This document shows, piece by piece, positions 7,420-16,214 of a stretch of 64,000 nt of DNA (position 1 is the stretch's first letter; each line of letters opens with the position of its first letter). The translations under genes were made by a program, and so were the position numbers. The notes under the pieces are model-generated. The model was not told where the DNA came from. It worked only from the letters and a program-made list of their open reading frames with translations, and ran no database searches. Source of the stretch: an uncultured Blautia sp. Its GTDB lineage: Bacteria > Bacillota > Clostridia > Lachnospirales > Lachnospiraceae. Where the stretch lies: contig NZ_CAKRNY010000001.1 in assembly GCF_934371575.1 (NCBI RefSeq), positions 1 to 64,000 of the forward strand. Direction: 5' to 3'.

Positions 7420-8244
7420 TTGAGAGAAACCGTATTCCTGAATACAGACAGAGAAATGCCCCTTTTAGGGCTTGGTGTATATAAAACAGCAGATAACGAA
7501 GCAGAAACTGCCATTACCGCAGCAGTGAATGCAGGCTACCGTCTGATTGACACAGCTTCCGCTTACAAAAATGAAGAAAGCATTGGTAAGGCGATTGCCA
7601 AATGCGGCATTTCCCGTAAAGAATTATTTATAACAAGCAAGATCTGGAACAATGCACAGCGTCTGGGCGATGTAGATGGTGCATTTTACCGCAGCATGGA
7701 AAGACTGAAACTGGATTATCTGGATCTTTATCTTATTCACTGGCCAGTGCCCGGATGCTACACAGGAACCTGGCTGGAAATGGCAAAGCTGCTTGAGACC
7801 GGGCGTGTTCTTTCTATCGGTGTCAGCAATTTCCAGATACATCATCTTGAAGAGCTGAAGAAGGTTTCCGGTATCATTCCGGCAGTAAATCAGATCGAAT
7901 GTCACCCACTCTGCTATCCAAGAGAATTAATTGAATACTGTCAGTCCGAGGGAATTCAGGTTCAGGCCTATGCTCCACTGGCAAGAGGTGCCTATCTCGA
8001 CAATGATGTCATGTGTGTTCTCGGGACCAAGTATGCTCATACCCCTGCACAGGTAGGTCTGCGCTGGGCTATTCAGAAAGGTATTTCCGTAATCCCGAAA
8101 TCTGTAAATCCGGATCGCATTGCTTCCAATGCCAATATTTTTGATTTCAATATTGAGGACGAAGACATGGCGATCATGGATACATTAAATGAAGATCTCC
8201 ACACCTCCCATGTTCCGGATGATCTGAAGGATGTTATTTTCTGA
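7420..8244 (+). CDS. Aldo/keto reductase
   Basis: A 274-aa (beta/alpha)8 NAD(P)H-dependent oxidoreductase of the AKR5-like group (2,5-diketo-D-gluconate reductase/YvgN type). The catalytic tetrad is complete: D44, Y49, K74 and H107, with the IHWP motif. Length is normal. The start is TTG at 7420, with AGGAGG 8 nt upstream; no ATG fits. One of only four plus-strand genes, transcribed away from the CODH/ACS operon and ending at a strong bidirectional terminator. The substrate cannot be predicted beyond small aldehydes and ketones. Confidence 0.92.
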   Translation: MRETVFLNTDREMPLLGLGVYKTADNEAETAITAAVNAGYRLIDTASAYKNEESIGKAIAKCGISRKELFITSKIWNNAQRLGDVDGAFYRSMERLKLDYLDLYLIHWPVPGCYTGTWLEMAKLLETGRVLSIGVSNFQIHHLEELKKVSGIIPAVNQIECHPLCYPRELIEYCQSEGIQVQAYAPLARGAYLDNDVMCVLGTKYAHTPAQVGLRWAIQKGISVIPKSVNPDRIASNANIFDFNIEDEDMAIMDTLNEDLHTSHVPDDLKDVIF

Positions 8245-8262
8245 TTTTTCTAAAATAAAAAA

Positions 8263-8310
8263 CTGGAAACATTTTGGATTTTCCCAAAAGTTTCCAGCTT
8301 TTTATTTTTT
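8263..8310. terminator. Bidirectional terminator between the aldo/keto reductase gene and gpsA
   Basis: Stem CTGGAAAC/GTTTCCAG (8263-8270 and 8290-8297) with a T-rich run after it on the plus strand and an A-rich run before it, so it can end both converging transcripts. Confidence 0.85.
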
Positions 8311-8345
8311 CACCAATAATTCTTCTGTTCGTTATCAGGCATAGG

Positions 8346-9347
8346 TTATTCCCAGGAAATCTCCCCTTGCTTTTCTCTCTGCATAAGATCTTTCACTGCT
8401 TCGGAGGCAGACTTATTCTCAAACAGAAGCTTATTCACTTCCATGACAATCGGCATTTCCACATCATATTTTTCTGCCAGAGCCCTGGCAGCTTTTGCAG
8501 AATAAACGCCTTCCACAACCATTTGCACTTCATCCATGGCCTGCTCCACAGTATACCCCTGTCCCATCAGATAACCGGCACGTCGATTGCGGCTGTGCAC
8601 ACTGGCACAGGTAACGATCAGATCGCCAATTCCGGAAAGACCAGCAAAAGTTTCCAGCTTGGCTCCCATTTTTCTACCCAGCCTTGCCATTTCTGCAATC
8701 CCACGTGTAATCAGCGCTGCCTTGGTATTGTCACCGTAGCCAAGTCCGTCAGCAGTGCCTGCTGCCAGTGCGATCACATTCTTAAGGGCACCTCCAAGTT
8801 CCACGCCAAGCATGTCAGGTGTGGTATACACGCGAAAGACCGGGCTCATAAACAGACTCTGAAGATATTCTGCTGTTTCCTTTTTGGAAGCACTGACTAC
8901 ACAGGAAGTAGGAAGCCCCCTGCTCACCTCTTCTGCATGGCTTGGTCCGGAAAGCACACATACATCAGCTTGTGGAATTTCCTCTTTGATAATATCGCAT
9001 ACAGGCATAAGGGTATTTTCCTCCACTCCCTTAGCCACATTTACTATAATCTGCCCTTTGCGCACCAGCCCCGATAATCTTTTGCTGATATTGCGCATAT
9101 AAGCAGACGGCGAAGCAAATACAACTACATCAGGGGACTCCAGAGCAGCCTTCTCATCACCTGTTATCACAATTTCTTCCGGAATTTTTATTCCGGGAAG
9201 TTTTTTGGAATCCTCTCTTGTCTCGCTTAAACAGATTGCTTTTTCCGGATGTGCAGACCACAGCATAACCTGATGTCCATTGTTGTGAAGCAATATTGCA
9301 AGTGCTGTTCCCCAGCTTCCAGTTCCCATTACACTGATTTTTGCCAT
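8346..9347 (-). CDS. gpsA: Glycerol-3-phosphate dehydrogenase [NAD(P)+]
   Basis: A 333-aa cytoplasmic enzyme that reduces dihydroxyacetone phosphate to sn-glycerol 3-phosphate for phospholipid synthesis. The Rossmann motif GTGSWG is at 8-13, and the family regions LGVELGGALKNVIALAAG (catalytic Lys region) and GLGYGDNTKAALITRG are present. It follows plsY by 15 nt, and plsY uses its product, so the pair is a functional unit with der upstream. A GAGGTG ribosome site precedes the ATG. The transcript ends at the shared terminator at 8263-8310. Confidence 0.96.
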   Translation of the reverse strand: MAKISVMGTGSWGTALAILLHNNGHQVMLWSAHPEKAICLSETREDSKKLPGIKIPEEIVITGDEKAALESPDVVVFASPSAYMRNISKRLSGLVRKGQIIVNVAKGVEENTLMPVCDIIKEEIPQADVCVLSGPSHAEEVSRGLPTSCVVSASKKETAEYLQSLFMSPVFRVYTTPDMLGVELGGALKNVIALAAGTADGLGYGDNTKAALITRGIAEMARLGRKMGAKLETFAGLSGIGDLIVTCASVHSRNRRAGYLMGQGYTVEQAMDEVQMVVEGVYSAKAARALAEKYDVEMPIVMEVNKLLFENKSASEAVKDLMQREKQGEISWE

Positions 9348-9362
9348 TTCGTCACCTCAACC

Positions 9363-10010
9363 TTATTTTGATGCAGTCTTAGCTGCTCCAAGTTTATTCT
9401 CAGTTCCATTTAAAAGCCGGGAAATATTTGCCCTGTGTCGGTAAATTGCAAGCGCTGTCATCAATCCCATAACCACATCCATTTCAATGGTGCAGGAAAA
9501 ATTCATGCCATAGTGCCCCATAGCGCCCAGCACAATAAAAGAAACCAGTGCACCAACATAAGCCAGCATTGATCCAAGAGACACATAACGGGTAACAGCC
9601 ACAATTCCTATAAATATCACCGCGCAGATGAGAAATACTCTCCAATCCATTGCAAGCAGCATTCCTGCAGAAGCAGCAATTCCTTTTCCACCTTTAAAGC
9701 CAAGATAAAAAGGAAAATTATGCCCAAGCACACAGCCTGCTGCTGTGTACATTCCAAGCAGCGGAAGAATATCCGAATACTGGTTCTTAAAAATCGCATC
9801 TGCCACCAGGATAGCAGCCACGCACTTCAGCATATCACCAATAAGCGTGATCGCGCCGGCCTTTTTCCCCAGAGTTCTAAGTGCATTGGTAGTCCCTGCA
9901 TTGCCACTTCCATGCTGACGGATATCCATATGATGCATTTTCCCGATAATATATGACGTCTGGAACATGCCAAACACATATCCGATTGCCAGACAAATAA
10001 TACGTTCCAT
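9363..10010 (-). CDS. plsY: Acyl-phosphate glycerol-3-phosphate 1-O-acyltransferase
   Basis: A 215-aa multi-spanning membrane enzyme that acylates glycerol 3-phosphate with acyl phosphate. The typical PlsY motifs are visible: GSGNAGTTNALRTLGKKAG after the first membrane segment, GHNFPFYLGFKGGKG in the middle and YRHRANISRLLNG near the C terminus. It lies 2 nt after der and 15 nt before gpsA, which supplies its substrate; der-plsY-gpsA is a common arrangement in clostridia. Confidence 0.95.
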   Translation of the reverse strand: MERIICLAIGYVFGMFQTSYIIGKMHHMDIRQHGSGNAGTTNALRTLGKKAGAITLIGDMLKCVAAILVADAIFKNQYSDILPLLGMYTAAGCVLGHNFPFYLGFKGGKGIAASAGMLLAMDWRVFLICAVIFIGIVAVTRYVSLGSMLAYVGALVSFIVLGAMGHYGMNFSCTIEMDVVMGLMTALAIYRHRANISRLLNGTENKLGAAKTASK

Positions 10011-10012
10011 GT

Positions 10013-11338
10013 TTATTCCTTCTCTCCACGCTCTCTTACAATAAATTTAAGCGGTGTACCGCCAAAATCAAAGGCATCACGAATCTTATTTTCCAGATAT
10101 CTGGTATACGAGAAATGCATAAGCTCTTTGTCATTAACAAAAATAACAAATGTAGGTGGTTTTACCGCAACCTGGGTCATATAGAATATTTTAAGACGGC
10201 GTCCCTTGTCAGACGGCGGCTGCTGCATGGCAACTGCTTCAGTCAGAATTTCATTAAGCACACCGGTCTGAATTCGCATAGTCTGATTTTCGATCACTGC
10301 GTCCAGCGTTTCAAACATTCTGGAAATACGAAGTCCTGTCTTCGCAGAAATAAATACAATTTCCGCATAAGGCATAAAGGAAAGAACCTCGCGGATACGG
10401 TTGGTATGCTTGTAAATAGTCTTGTCGTTTTTCTCAATGGCATCCCATTTATTAACGGCAATGATTACGCCTTTTCCTTTTTCATGGGCGATTCCCGCAA
10501 TCTTGGCATCCTGCTCGGTAACGCCTTCTGCTGCATCGATCATTACGACAACAATATCTGCGCGCTCTACTGCAGTTACTGTACGAATCACACTGAAGCG
10601 CTCAATTTCCTCTTTTACTTTTGCCTTACGGCGAAGACCCGCTGTATCAATAAAGATATATTCTTTTCCATTCCAGGTAACCTTTGTATCAACTGCGTCA
10701 CGAGTGGTACCGGCAATATTAGACACGATCACCCTGTCCTCTCCCAACAGCTTATTGATCAGGGATGACTTACCTACATTAGGTTTTCCTACAATAGCAA
10801 TTTTAGGAATGTCAGAATCCTCATCCTCACCTGTATCTTCCGGAAAATATTTAACTACTTCATCAAGCATATCTCCAAGTCCCTGACGGTTGGCAGCTGA
10901 AATAGCAAAGGGTTCGCCAATTCCCAGATTATAAAATTCATAAACATCCATCATGTACTTCTGAACACTGTCCACCTTATTAACTGCCAGAACCACCGGC
11001 TTCCCGCTTCGGCGGAGCATATCTGCCACCTTGGAATCAGAGTCCACAAGTCCCTGATGTACATCTGTAATAAAAATAATAACATCTGCCGTATCAATGG
11101 CAATCTGTGCCTGCTCTCTCATCTGGGAAAGAATAATATCACCGCTGTCAGGCTCAATACCACCTGTATCTATCAGGGTAAAATCCTTGTCAAGCCAGGA
11201 TACATCCGCATAAATTCTGTCTCGTGTTACTCCTGGCGTATCCTTTACAATTGAAATTTTATCTCCTGCCAGCACATTAAACAATGTGGATTTTCCAACA
11301 TTAGGCCTGCCCACAATTGCTACTACCGGTTTGCTCAT
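10013..11338 (-). CDS. der: Ribosome biogenesis GTPase Der (EngA)
   Basis: A 441-aa tandem GTPase needed for 50S subunit maturation. The first P-loop GRPNVGKS is at 10-17, the second GKPNVGKS at 184-191, and NKVD at 120-123; a KH-like domain forms the C-terminal part. I chose ATG at 11338 (protein MSKPVVAIVG), with AAGGAG 8 nt upstream; the open frame upstream to 11419 has no family counterpart. The first 38 nt overlap the end of the DUF512 gene in another frame, which suggests translational coupling. Confidence 0.96.
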   Translation of the reverse strand: MSKPVVAIVGRPNVGKSTLFNVLAGDKISIVKDTPGVTRDRIYADVSWLDKDFTLIDTGGIEPDSGDIILSQMREQAQIAIDTADVIIFITDVHQGLVDSDSKVADMLRRSGKPVVLAVNKVDSVQKYMMDVYEFYNLGIGEPFAISAANRQGLGDMLDEVVKYFPEDTGEDEDSDIPKIAIVGKPNVGKSSLINKLLGEDRVIVSNIAGTTRDAVDTKVTWNGKEYIFIDTAGLRRKAKVKEEIERFSVIRTVTAVERADIVVVMIDAAEGVTEQDAKIAGIAHEKGKGVIIAVNKWDAIEKNDKTIYKHTNRIREVLSFMPYAEIVFISAKTGLRISRMFETLDAVIENQTMRIQTGVLNEILTEAVAMQQPPSDKGRRLKIFYMTQVAVKPPTFVIFVNDKELMHFSYTRYLENKIRDAFDFGGTPLKFIVRERGEKE

Positions 11339-12698
11339 ACATTTGTCTCCTTTTCTGTTTCTTATGTTTCGGCGGATCAAGAACTGCAGATACAAGATCT
11401 GCGCCTCCCTCATCCACAATTACAATTTCTGTATTCAGTTTCCTGGAAAGTTCTTCCACAGAAATATCATCCAGGAAAATATCCTCTTCATTTTTCAGCA
11501 TATTGCAGGGAAGCAGAAGTTTCTCTCCCAGGTCTTTTCCCTGAAGCTGCTTCAGAAGATCCTGTCCTGTTACCAGGCCGGATACCGTAATGGTCTCACC
11601 AAAGAATTCATTTCTTATAGTTACCACTTCTATCTCCACACCAGGAAATTTTTCATGAATCATGTCCATGTATTTCTTAATGAAAGGAGCTGCCAATGCA
11701 CCTGTAGCACTGACTGCCTTTATCTTCCTGTCATCTCCCGGCATATCAGCAAGTGCTTCCTGCACCTCTGTTCCAAGGAGCCGCAGCATACCCACACCAT
11801 TTTCCAGCTGAAGATAACCGTCATAGGAATCTTCTTCCGGCAGTTCTTTTCCAGCCAGTATATACCACTCATCTGAAGCGTGGATAAAATGGATTCCATG
11901 TTGATCCATCATCTTTTTCTGCCAGGAATGAATGGTATCTAAAACTTCCAGCGCATCTTCTTTCTGAAATGGTTCCATGGGGTATAAGCCCTCACGAAAT
12001 TTCGTCAGGCCAACCGGAACAACAGAAACACTCTGAAGCACAGGCGCATAGGCAGACATTTCCCGAATACTGCTGTCCAGTTCCTTTCCGTCATTTACCC
12101 CTTTACACAGAACGATCTGACCATTCATTGTAATTCCTGCCTCATACAGCTTCCGGAGCTTTTGTAAAGCGTCTCCCGCAAAACGGTTATGAAGCATCTT
12201 ACATCTCAGTTCCGGGTTCATAGTCTGAATAGAAATATTAATAGGTTCCAGATGATAACGGATGATACGTTCTATGTCATGATCGCTCATATTAGTCAGT
12301 GTTACATAGTTTCCCTGAATAAAAGACAGACGGGAATCATCATCTTTAAAATAAAGGGTATCTCTCATTCCAGGCGGCATCTGGTCAATAAAGCAGAAAA
12401 TACAGTGATTGGAGCAGGAACGGTAATCATCCATCAGATCTTTATCAAAGGTGATTCCAAGATCTTCCTCGTATTCCTTCTCAACTTCCAGTTCCCATAT
12501 TTCTCCGTTGACCTTTTCCACTTCCAGAACAACATACTCTTCATTCATGAGATAACGGTAATCAAAAATATCACCTACAGGCTGCCCATTTACCGTGAGC
12601 AGTATATCACCTGGCTGAAGTTCAAGCTCCTGTGCAATACTTCCGTCCTGAACAACTGCAATCACATGTTTATTTTGTTTCTTCACATTATTCTCCAT
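11301..12698 (-). CDS. DUF512 family PDZ-radical SAM protein
   Basis: A 465-aa protein with an N-terminal PDZ-like region (about 10-75, containing LQPGDILLTVNGQPV), a radical SAM core with the cluster ligands C95, C99 and C102 (CxxxCxxC), and the C-terminal DUF512 domain. Members sit beside der in many clostridia, as here. The enzymatic reaction is unknown. The C-terminal tail is rich in Lys and Arg and overlaps der by 38 nt. The ribosome site is weak (AAGAGA), but the ATG at 12698 fits family starts. Confidence 0.9.
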   Translation of the reverse strand: MENNVKKQNKHVIAVVQDGSIAQELELQPGDILLTVNGQPVGDIFDYRYLMNEEYVVLEVEKVNGEIWELEVEKEYEEDLGITFDKDLMDDYRSCSNHCIFCFIDQMPPGMRDTLYFKDDDSRLSFIQGNYVTLTNMSDHDIERIIRYHLEPINISIQTMNPELRCKMLHNRFAGDALQKLRKLYEAGITMNGQIVLCKGVNDGKELDSSIREMSAYAPVLQSVSVVPVGLTKFREGLYPMEPFQKEDALEVLDTIHSWQKKMMDQHGIHFIHASDEWYILAGKELPEEDSYDGYLQLENGVGMLRLLGTEVQEALADMPGDDRKIKAVSATGALAAPFIKKYMDMIHEKFPGVEIEVVTIRNEFFGETITVSGLVTGQDLLKQLQGKDLGEKLLLPCNMLKNEEDIFLDDISVEELSRKLNTEIVIVDEGGADLVSAVLDPPKHKKQKRRQMYEQTGSSNCGQA

Positions 12699-12745
12699 TT
12701 ATAAATCTCTTATCTCTGGCATTGCATAATAACGCCATTATTTTT

Positions 12746-12774
12746 ACTATAACAAGTTTTTCCCAAAAACACAA
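12746..12774 (-). promoter_or_regulatory. Probable promoter of the DUF512-der-plsY-gpsA operon
   Basis: TTGTGT, 17-bp spacer, TATAGT on the minus strand, about 50 nt before the DUF512 start codon. Confidence 0.5.
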
Positions 12775-12835
12775 CAAAAAAATTTGTTTTGCTTAGGCAT
12801 AGGAGGATTTTTTCAAGTAAAATTCAATAAATTCC

Positions 12836-12864
12836 TTGACGATATTTAGGGCAAATGTTATAAA
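12836..12864 (+). promoter_or_regulatory. Promoter of prs
   Basis: TTGACG, 17-bp spacer, TATAAA, followed by a leader of about 85 nt and an AGGAGG ribosome site. Confidence 0.65.
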
Positions 12865-12954
12865 TATAAAGAAGAGGTCTGTAAAGATGGAGGAATTCCC
12901 CTCACGCAGCAGACTGTTCAATTAACAATTAGCATACTACTTAGGAGGAATATC

Positions 12955-14127
12955 ATGCCAAACATAGAATTACTTGAGAAATCTATGCCTGTCGCACCTA
13001 TTCGTATTGCTGCACTGGAAGGTTGCCGCGAGCTTGCAGAGGAGGTAGATAGAAATCTGGTAAAATTCCGCAAGGAGCTCGTAGAAAAAAAAGGACTTGA
13101 TAATGTTCAGCAGGGCTACAGCGAAGACTCTTTCATCGTGGACTGCGAATGTCCCCGTTTCGGAACCGGCGAGGGTAAGGGAATTATTAAGGAGTCTGTT
13201 CGAGGAACCGACCTTTATATTATGGTAGATGTTACTAACTATAGTTCCACATATACCGTCTGCGGTCACGAGAATCATATGTCTCCTGACAATCATTTTC
13301 AGGATCTGAAGAGAATCATCTCCGCAGCTACCGGTAAAGCACACCGAATCAACGTAATCATGCCATTCCTTTATGAAGGACGTCAGCACAGACGTAAAAA
13401 GAGAGAATCTCTTGACTGCGCACTGGCTCTTCGCGAGTTAAGTGATATGGGCGTATCCAATATTATCACTTTTGACGCACACGATCCACGTGTACAGAAT
13501 TCCATTCCGTTAAATGGTTTTGACAACTTTTTCCCTACCTATCAGTTTCTGAAAGCACTGGTTAAAAATGTTGACAATTTCCAGGTTGATAATGATCATC
13601 TTATGATCATCAGTCCGGATGAGGGTGCTATGTCCAGAGCTGTATACTTTTCCAATATTCTTGGCGTAGATATGGGTATGTTCTATAAGAGACGTGACTA
13701 CTCTACTGTGGTAAACGGTAAGAACCCGATCGTAGCGCATGAATTTTTAGGTGCCTCTGTAGAGGGCAAGGATGTTGTCATCATTGACGATATGATTTCT
13801 TCCGGCGAAAGTATGCTCGACGTTGCCAAGCAGATCAAAGAGCGTCATGCAAATCGTGTATTCATCTGCACTACTTATGGTCTGTTTACTGAAGGCATGG
13901 ATAAATTTGATGCTTACTATGAGAAGGGCTGGATTGACAAGGTTATCACCACTAACCTGAACTATCGGATTCCGGAGCTTCTTACCAGACCTTACTATGT
14001 AGAAGCAAACATGAGCAAATATCTTGCAAGTATCATGGATATTATCAACCACGATGTTTCCGTTGAGAAAGTTCGTTCCAGCAACGAGAAGATTATGGAT
14101 CTCATGAAGCGTGTAAATCAGGAATAA
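12955..14127 (+). CDS. prs: Ribose-phosphate pyrophosphokinase (long form)
   Basis: A 390-aa PRPP synthetase making phosphoribosyl pyrophosphate for purines, pyrimidines, NAD, His and Trp. The PRPP-binding loop is VVIIDDMISSGESM, and the flexible region includes YEGRQHRRKKRESLDC. It is longer than the classical enzyme of about 315 aa, with extra sequence at both ends, and belongs to the long clostridial form. AGGAGG precedes the ATG. Transcribed opposite to its neighbours from its own promoter, with a strong terminator behind it. Confidence 0.93.
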   Translation: MPNIELLEKSMPVAPIRIAALEGCRELAEEVDRNLVKFRKELVEKKGLDNVQQGYSEDSFIVDCECPRFGTGEGKGIIKESVRGTDLYIMVDVTNYSSTYTVCGHENHMSPDNHFQDLKRIISAATGKAHRINVIMPFLYEGRQHRRKKRESLDCALALRELSDMGVSNIITFDAHDPRVQNSIPLNGFDNFFPTYQFLKALVKNVDNFQVDNDHLMIISPDEGAMSRAVYFSNILGVDMGMFYKRRDYSTVVNGKNPIVAHEFLGASVEGKDVVIIDDMISSGESMLDVAKQIKERHANRVFICTTYGLFTEGMDKFDAYYEKGWIDKVITTNLNYRIPELLTRPYYVEANMSKYLASIMDIINHDVSVEKVRSSNEKIMDLMKRVNQE

Positions 14128-14135
14128 ACAAGACA

Positions 14136-14178
14136 AAGCCCTGTACCGTATTTTTATCCGCGGTACAGGGCTTCTTTA
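14136..14178. terminator. Terminator between prs and pgeF
   Basis: A perfect 13-bp stem AAGCCCTGTACCG/CGGTACAGGGCTT with a 12-nt loop; CTTTAT follows on the plus strand and TTGTCTTGTTT on the minus strand, so it can serve both converging genes. Confidence 0.8.
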
Positions 14179-14183
14179 TACGC

Positions 14184-15035
14184 CTACAGACGAATTCCAA
14201 GAAATGCTGCCAGATTTCCCCGTTTACCATGGGAAGCTCTGTGAGAAAAGAGAAATTCCGGATTACAGCAGGTGCAAATTCCCGGCATGGAAATATGTTC
14301 TTCCCTGATCCCCGCCTCCAGAAAAATCTGTCTATTAGCTTCCCAGAGATTCAGCTGATACTTACCATTCTCTTTTTTATAAAAAAGACTTTCCCAGTAT
14401 TCTTCAGCAAAAGATTTCTGAAATTCCAGAATCACATCCTCGCTTACCTCGTAACAATCCTGACAGATAGATGGTCCAATCGCCGTAAAAATCTCCTTTG
14501 GATCCGAACCAAACTGCTGTTCCATTTTTTCAATCGTCACCTTGCCGATTTTACCGACCGTTCCACGCCATCCGGAATGGGACAAACCTATTGCCTTATG
14601 AACTGGATCAATAAAATAAAGTGGTACACAATCTGCATAAAATGTACAAAGCACCACGCCCGGAGTGTCAGCGATCATTCCATCCACATCCTGATAAGGT
14701 CTTGGCCGGGTTACACCATTCCCACAGTCTTCTTTCCCCACCAGCCTTACATTTGTAGTATGTGTCTGATCGGAAGTGACGATATTTTCCACTGAAAATC
14801 CTGCAGCCTCACTGATTCTTCGGTAATTCTCTTTTACTGCACTTTCATCATCACCTCTTGTAAAGCTGAGATTCATAGACGCAAAAATCCCACTGCTTAC
14901 ACCACCAAGCCTTGTGGTAAAACAATGCACAATGTCCGGAAACTGCTCAAAAGAAGGGTATGTAAGGTAAGTCACTCCATTTTTTTCATTTACCTGCATG
15001 TGCGGTTTATTTTCATTATGCCATTCTATGTTCAT
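14184..15035 (-). CDS. pgeF: YfiH/LACC1 family purine nucleoside phosphorylase (laccase domain protein)
   Basis: A 283-aa protein of the YfiH (PgeF/LACC1) family. These zinc enzymes act on purine nucleosides; some are implicated in peptidoglycan editing and older annotations call them polyphenol oxidases. Metal-site motifs are present: the SDQTHTTNV histidine, TFYADCVPLYF and LSHSGWRGT. The C-terminal CTCCNPEFLFSHRASHGKRGN is the family signature. GGAG precedes the ATG. It heads toward the shared terminator and follows yraN by 20 nt. Confidence 0.9.
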   Translation of the reverse strand: MNIEWHNENKPHMQVNEKNGVTYLTYPSFEQFPDIVHCFTTRLGGVSSGIFASMNLSFTRGDDESAVKENYRRISEAAGFSVENIVTSDQTHTTNVRLVGKEDCGNGVTRPRPYQDVDGMIADTPGVVLCTFYADCVPLYFIDPVHKAIGLSHSGWRGTVGKIGKVTIEKMEQQFGSDPKEIFTAIGPSICQDCYEVSEDVILEFQKSFAEEYWESLFYKKENGKYQLNLWEANRQIFLEAGIREEHISMPGICTCCNPEFLFSHRASHGKRGNLAAFLGIRL

Positions 15036-15055
15036 CTTCTTCTCCTACTCCCGGT

Positions 15056-15418
15056 TCAGCGGCAAAAATCAAAAGCATTCTTAATCCAGCAGATCTTCTT
15101 TCCTTCAATCCCAACCACATCAAACCGGCATCTGACATCCATACTTTTCCAGTGTTTTTTCAGATATTCCACAGCAACTCTGGATATCACCCATTGTTTT
15201 CTTGCACCAACTGCCTCCAGAGGATTCCCTGAACACTCGGAGCTTCTGTATTTTACTTCCACAAAAATCAGCCAGCCATCTGCGGTCATCCCTATCAGAT
15301 CGATCTCCCCCAGCCGGTTTCTGTAATTTCTTTCAAGAATCATAACTCCCTGGGAAACCAGATAATTCGCCGCCAGTTTTTCATAAAAAGCACCTACTCG
15401 TCGCTTGTTCGTTTTCAT
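15056..15418 (-). CDS. YraN family endonuclease-like protein (UPF0102)
   Basis: A 120-aa protein of the YraN family with a restriction-endonuclease-like fold; the function in bacteria is not settled. The family core is intact: GEKLAANYLVSQG-like N terminus (here EKLAANYLVSQGV), then RNRLGEIDLIG and FVEVKYRS, which form the nuclease-like E-D-ExK pattern. It lies between rnhB and pgeF, a usual neighbourhood. Confidence 0.9.
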   Translation of the reverse strand: MKTNKRRVGAFYEKLAANYLVSQGVMILERNYRNRLGEIDLIGMTADGWLIFVEVKYRSSECSGNPLEAVGARKQWVISRVAVEYLKKHWKSMDVRCRFDVVGIEGKKICWIKNAFDFCR

Positions 15419-15457
15419 TTAACTCCAAAACATTTATGTGTAGGCATCTTTCGTATA

Positions 15458-16213
15458 TTACACAAAATTCTTTATAAACGTAGTTCTGTGAATCGGGCTT
15501 GGACCATATTTTTTCAGTGCTTCGATATGTGCTGCCGCTCCATATCCTTTATTTGATGCAAAACCATACTCCGGCATCACTTTATCATATTCCACCATCA
15601 TTCTGTCTCTTGTAACCTTTGCAACAATGCTGGCCGCTGCAATGGAAATACTTTTGGCATCTCCTTTTATGATCGGCACCTGTGGAATCGTTACCAAAGG
15701 AATGGTCACGGCATCATTAAGAAGGATCTGGGGCACTGGATTTAATTTTCCGATTGCTTCCCGCATTGCCTCATACGTTGCCTGCAGAATATTGATCTGG
15801 TCAATTCTCTGGGGGCTTGCCATTCCAATTCCAACGGACACTGCTTCCTTCATGATCACTTCATACAGTTCTTCTCTTTTTCTGGCACTCAGCTGCTTGG
15901 AATCATTCAGATACAAAATATTACAATCCCTTGGCAGTATGACAGCGCAGGCTACAACAGGACCTGCAAGGGGACCACGTCCCACCTCGTCAATTCCGCA
16001 CACATACCCAAGATCCTCATATTTATGCTCAAATTCCTTCATTTTCTCAGTGCGTAAAAGTTCTTTCTGATAAGCAGCCTCTTTCTTATGAAGCTGTTCC
16101 ATAAGCTTCACTACACCACTTCGTGTATCTTCTTTGTACTTTTTTAAAAGAGCAGCATATTCTTCCGGCTGCGCAGCCTGAATAAGACTTTTTATTTCTC
16201 CTATTTTTTCCAT
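15458..16213 (-). CDS. rnhB: Ribonuclease HII
   Basis: About 251 aa. It cleaves the RNA strand of RNA-DNA hybrids and single ribonucleotides in DNA. The catalytic motif GIDEVGRGPLAGPVV and the downstream NDSKQLS, KGDAKS and TRDR motifs are present. An N-terminal extension of about 70 mostly helical residues precedes the catalytic core, as in many clostridial RnhB proteins. I chose ATG at 16213 (protein MEKIGEI), 1 nt after the ylqF stop codon with AGAGG 9 nt upstream; the frame is open further up inside ylqF. Confidence 0.93.
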   Translation of the reverse strand: MEKIGEIKSLIQAAQPEEYAALLKKYKEDTRSGVVKLMEQLHKKEAAYQKELLRTEKMKEFEHKYEDLGYVCGIDEVGRGPLAGPVVACAVILPRDCNILYLNDSKQLSARKREELYEVIMKEAVSVGIGMASPQRIDQINILQATYEAMREAIGKLNPVPQILLNDAVTIPLVTIPQVPIIKGDAKSISIAAASIVAKVTRDRMMVEYDKVMPEYGFASNKGYGAAAHIEALKKYGPSPIHRTTFIKNFV

Positions 16214-16214
16214 A

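Noticed and set aside
8274..9077. 267-codon open frame on the plus strand
   Set aside because: Antisense to gpsA and begins inside the terminator hairpin.
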